The translations under genes and the position numbers were made by a program. This document shows, one piece after another, positions 5,168 to 5,344 of a stretch of DNA of 5,344 bases. Each line of letters starts with the position of its first letter. The first letter of the stretch is position 1. The notes beneath the pieces are model-generated. The model saw nothing but the letters and a program-made list of their open reading frames with translations. It made no database searches and was not told where the DNA came from. This DNA comes from an uncultured Geobacteraceae bacterium (GTDB taxonomy: Bacteria; Desulfobacterota; Desulfuromonadia; Geobacterales; Pseudopelobacteraceae), in assembly GCA_903879825.1 (NCBI GenBank), contig CAIRND010000496.1, positions 1-5,344 of the forward strand, in the 5' to 3' direction.

Positions 5168-5344
5168 ATGAGCAGAAAAATGGTAACCATCGACGGCAAC
5201 ACCGCCGCCGCCCACGTGGCCCACGCCACCAACGAAGTCATTGCAATCTATCCGATCACCCCTTCGTCCGTTATGGGTGAAATTTCCGATATCAAGAGTG
5301 CTGCCGGTGAGAAAAACATCTGGGGCACTGTGCCGCTGGTGGCC
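5168..5344 (+). CDS. nifJ: Pyruvate:ferredoxin (flavodoxin) oxidoreductase, N-terminal part, cut by window end
   Basis: The first 59 codons of a gene that runs off the right edge. The family enzyme is a thiamine-diphosphate, iron-sulfur protein that interconverts pyruvate plus CoA with acetyl-CoA, CO2 and reduced ferredoxin; full-length homodimeric forms are around 1,170-1,200 aa. The visible part is the start of domain I: MSRKMVTIDGNTAAAHVAHA, then YPITPSSVMGEISD (29-42), the family signature. T31 has the same number as the pyruvate-contacting threonine of the Desulfovibrio africanus enzyme. The sequence ends in WGTVPLVA, just where the conserved EMQSE segment should follow. The start codon is set by AGGAG at 5155-5159, eight bases upstream. 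It lies 141 bases after maeB, behind the nested hairpin element, so it could be a read-through operon member or have its own control. In anaerobes it can run oxidatively, or reductively to make pyruvate from acetyl-CoA. The symbol is used in the general nifJ/por sense; no nitrogen-fixation role is implied. Confidence 0.93.
   Translation, partial: MSRKMVTIDGNTAAAHVAHATNEVIAIYPITPSSVMGEISDIKSAAGEKNIWGTVPLVA

Overview
The window is a stretch of bacterial central carbon metabolism with every recognisable gene on the + strand. In order it holds an XRE-family regulator with a C-terminal cupin domain (14-577), sucC and sucD for succinyl-CoA synthetase (677-1849 and 1846-2718), a maeB-type malic enzyme with a fused phosphotransacetylase-like domain (2777-5026), and the first 59 codons of a pyruvate:ferredoxin oxidoreductase (5168 to the window end). 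No mobile element, CRISPR array, tRNA or rRNA was seen, and no gene-free stretch exceeds 300 bases.

The gene set suggests an anaerobic Gram-negative bacterium. A homodimer-type pyruvate:ferredoxin oxidoreductase next to TCA-cycle genes, the moderately GC-rich coding sequence and the look of the proteins fit Desulfuromonadales/Geobacter-type 'deltaproteobacteria' best. This placement comes from remembered family resemblance, not from a search.

The genes fit one metabolic job. SucCD interconverts succinyl-CoA and succinate with nucleotide phosphorylation. MaeB turns malate into pyruvate and CO2. Pyruvate:ferredoxin oxidoreductase links pyruvate to acetyl-CoA, CO2 and reduced ferredoxin. Together they connect C4-dicarboxylates to acetyl-CoA. 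sucC and sucD overlap by four bases and are surely co-transcribed. maeB follows after 58 bases, and the oxidoreductase gene after 141 bases. The XRE-cupin gene upstream is a natural candidate local regulator, but nothing in the sequence proves it.

The least explained part is the 141-base gap between maeB and the oxidoreductase gene (5027-5167). A perfect 11-bp inverted repeat (5032-5042 with 5108-5118) encloses two more perfect hairpins (5052-5068 and 5079-5098). This gives a symmetrical three-way-junction layout with no U-tract. The facing arms of the inner hairpins can also pair with each other, as in a switch. This may be a cis-acting RNA leader, a processed or attenuated intercistronic element, or a small palindromic repeat. 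Smaller signals are a palindrome before sucC (593-609), a hairpin before maeB (2735-2750) and a sigma-54-like -24/-12 match at the 3' end of sucD (2684-2699).
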